From the NCBI GenBank assembly GCA_011056825.1, contig DSBH01000183.1, forward strand, positions 1 to 6,641: a DNA stretch of 6,641 nt, written 5' to 3'. The notes under the pieces were generated by a model. That model saw only the letters and a list, made by a program, of their open reading frames with translations. It was not told the origin of the DNA and searched no databases. The translations under genes and the position numbers were made by a program. This document shows positions 6,324-6,641 of the stretch, piece after piece. This stretch comes from Deltaproteobacteria bacterium (GTDB lineage Bacteria; Desulfobacterota; Syntrophia; Syntrophales; UBA2210). Position 1 is the stretch's first letter. Each line of letters starts with the position of its first letter.

Positions 6324-6641
6324 ACTATCTGGTCGTCGTCGATGATGAAGAAAGCGTCAGGCGGTCTCTCAAGCGAGCCCTTGAGCGGGAGGGGTACGGT
6401 GTCCTTCTCGCTGAAAACGGAGATATGGCCATCGAACTCATCAAAAATCGTCCGCAGGGAATTGAAACGGTCATTTCCGATTTCCGGATGCCCGGGAAAG
6501 ACGGGCTTCAAACGCTTACGGAAGTGAGAAAACTGAATCCGGAAATAACGAGGATCATGCTGACAGGGTACGCCACGATGGCGTACCCTGTCAGCATGAT
6601 CCTCGTTATTTCCGGATTCAGTTTTCTCACTTCCGTAAGCG
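6320..6641 (+). CDS. Response regulator, receiver domain only; broken by a fold-back at the right edge
   Basis: The frame opens with GTG 6320, overlapping the kinase stop (GTGA), with AAAGGAG at 6307-6313 six nt upstream. It stays open to the edge. Residues 1-87 are a good CheY-like receiver: LVVVDDEESVRRSLKRAL with acidic D8 and D9, phosphoacceptor D54 in SDFRMPGKDG, and the switch threonine T82 in LTGYAT. From codon 87 onward the sequence is the reverse complement of the preceding 63 nt and encodes AYPVSMILVISGFS-like residues that do not fit a receiver. The expected beta5 lysine (KP motif, near residue 104) is absent. The true gene therefore continues elsewhere, and only 6320 to about 6578 should be treated as native. 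The output domain is not visible; DNA-binding, AAA+ or HD-GYP outputs are all possible. It probably takes phosphate from H521 of the upstream kinase. Confidence 0.85.
   Translation, partial: MNYLVVVDDEESVRRSLKRALEREGYGVLLAENGDMAIELIKNRPQGIETVISDFRMPGKDGLQTLTEVRKLNPEITRIMLTGYATMAYPVSMILVISGFSFLTSVS
6513..6641. repeat. Perfect 63-bp inverted repeat with 3-nt loop at the sequence end (probable chimeric fold-back)
   Basis: The left arm (6513-6575) and right arm (6579-6641) are exact reverse complements over 63 of 63 bases, separated by CGA (6576-6578). The right arm ends at the last base. The left arm encodes conserved receiver-domain sequence (from about LTEVRKLNP to LTGYAT), so it is the original copy. 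The right arm breaks that protein. The arms lack the U-tract and GC-rich short stem of an intrinsic terminator, and there are no inverted-repeat ends or transposase as in a mobile element. The pattern fits a snap-back amplification chimera or an assembly path turning onto its own reverse complement. Confidence 0.95.

Noticed and set aside
6513..6641. Long hairpin as an intrinsic terminator, integron attC-like site or retron/ncRNA element
   Set aside because: One arm is conserved receiver coding sequence, the arms are perfectly complementary without bulges, no U-tract follows, and the repeat stops exactly at the sequence end. A fold-back artefact explains all of this more simply.

Overview
The window reads as a piece of a Gram-negative, LPS-making bacterial chromosome, moderately GC-rich by eye. 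It is most likely from a Desulfobacterota (deltaproteobacterial, Syntrophales-like) lineage and probably comes from a metagenomic contig. The Gram-negative call rests on an LptF-type lipopolysaccharide exporter permease and an LpxH-type lipid A enzyme. The lineage call is an impression from gene content (PHP hydrolase, LpxH, ureohydrolase, pyruvoyl arginine decarboxylase, 7TM histidine kinase) and is not proven.

Layout: the minus strand (1-961) carries a partial lptF whose C-terminus lies beyond the left edge. It has a good sigma70-type promoter with an extended -10 in the divergent intergenic region (962-1140). From 1141 to the right edge everything is on the plus strand: a PHP-family metal hydrolase (1141-1794), lpxH (1791-2513), an agmatinase-like ureohydrolase (2510-3406), a pyruvoyl-dependent arginine decarboxylase (3421-3969; the frame is open from an overlapping ATG at 3403), a 131-nt gap, a large 7TM-GAF histidine kinase (4101-6323), and the start of its response regulator (from 6320). 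Three junctions are 4-nt stop/start overlaps (ATGA or GTGA), and pdaD has an optional fourth, so translation looks coupled in two blocks.

Functionally, lptF and lpxH belong to outer-membrane LPS biogenesis. The ureohydrolase and PdaD together would make putrescine from arginine through agmatine. The kinase and regulator form a two-component pair whose signal is unknown. The PHP protein has an intact metal site but an unknown substrate.

The most striking structure is at the right edge: a perfect 63-bp inverted repeat with a 3-nt loop (6513-6641) that ends exactly at the last base. Its left arm is normal receiver-domain coding sequence. Its right arm is the reverse complement of that sequence and destroys the receiver fold. 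This is best explained as a fold-back (snap-back) chimera or assembly artefact, not a biological hairpin, so sequence after about 6578 should not be trusted. I found no mobile element, CRISPR array, tRNA, rRNA or clearly new system.
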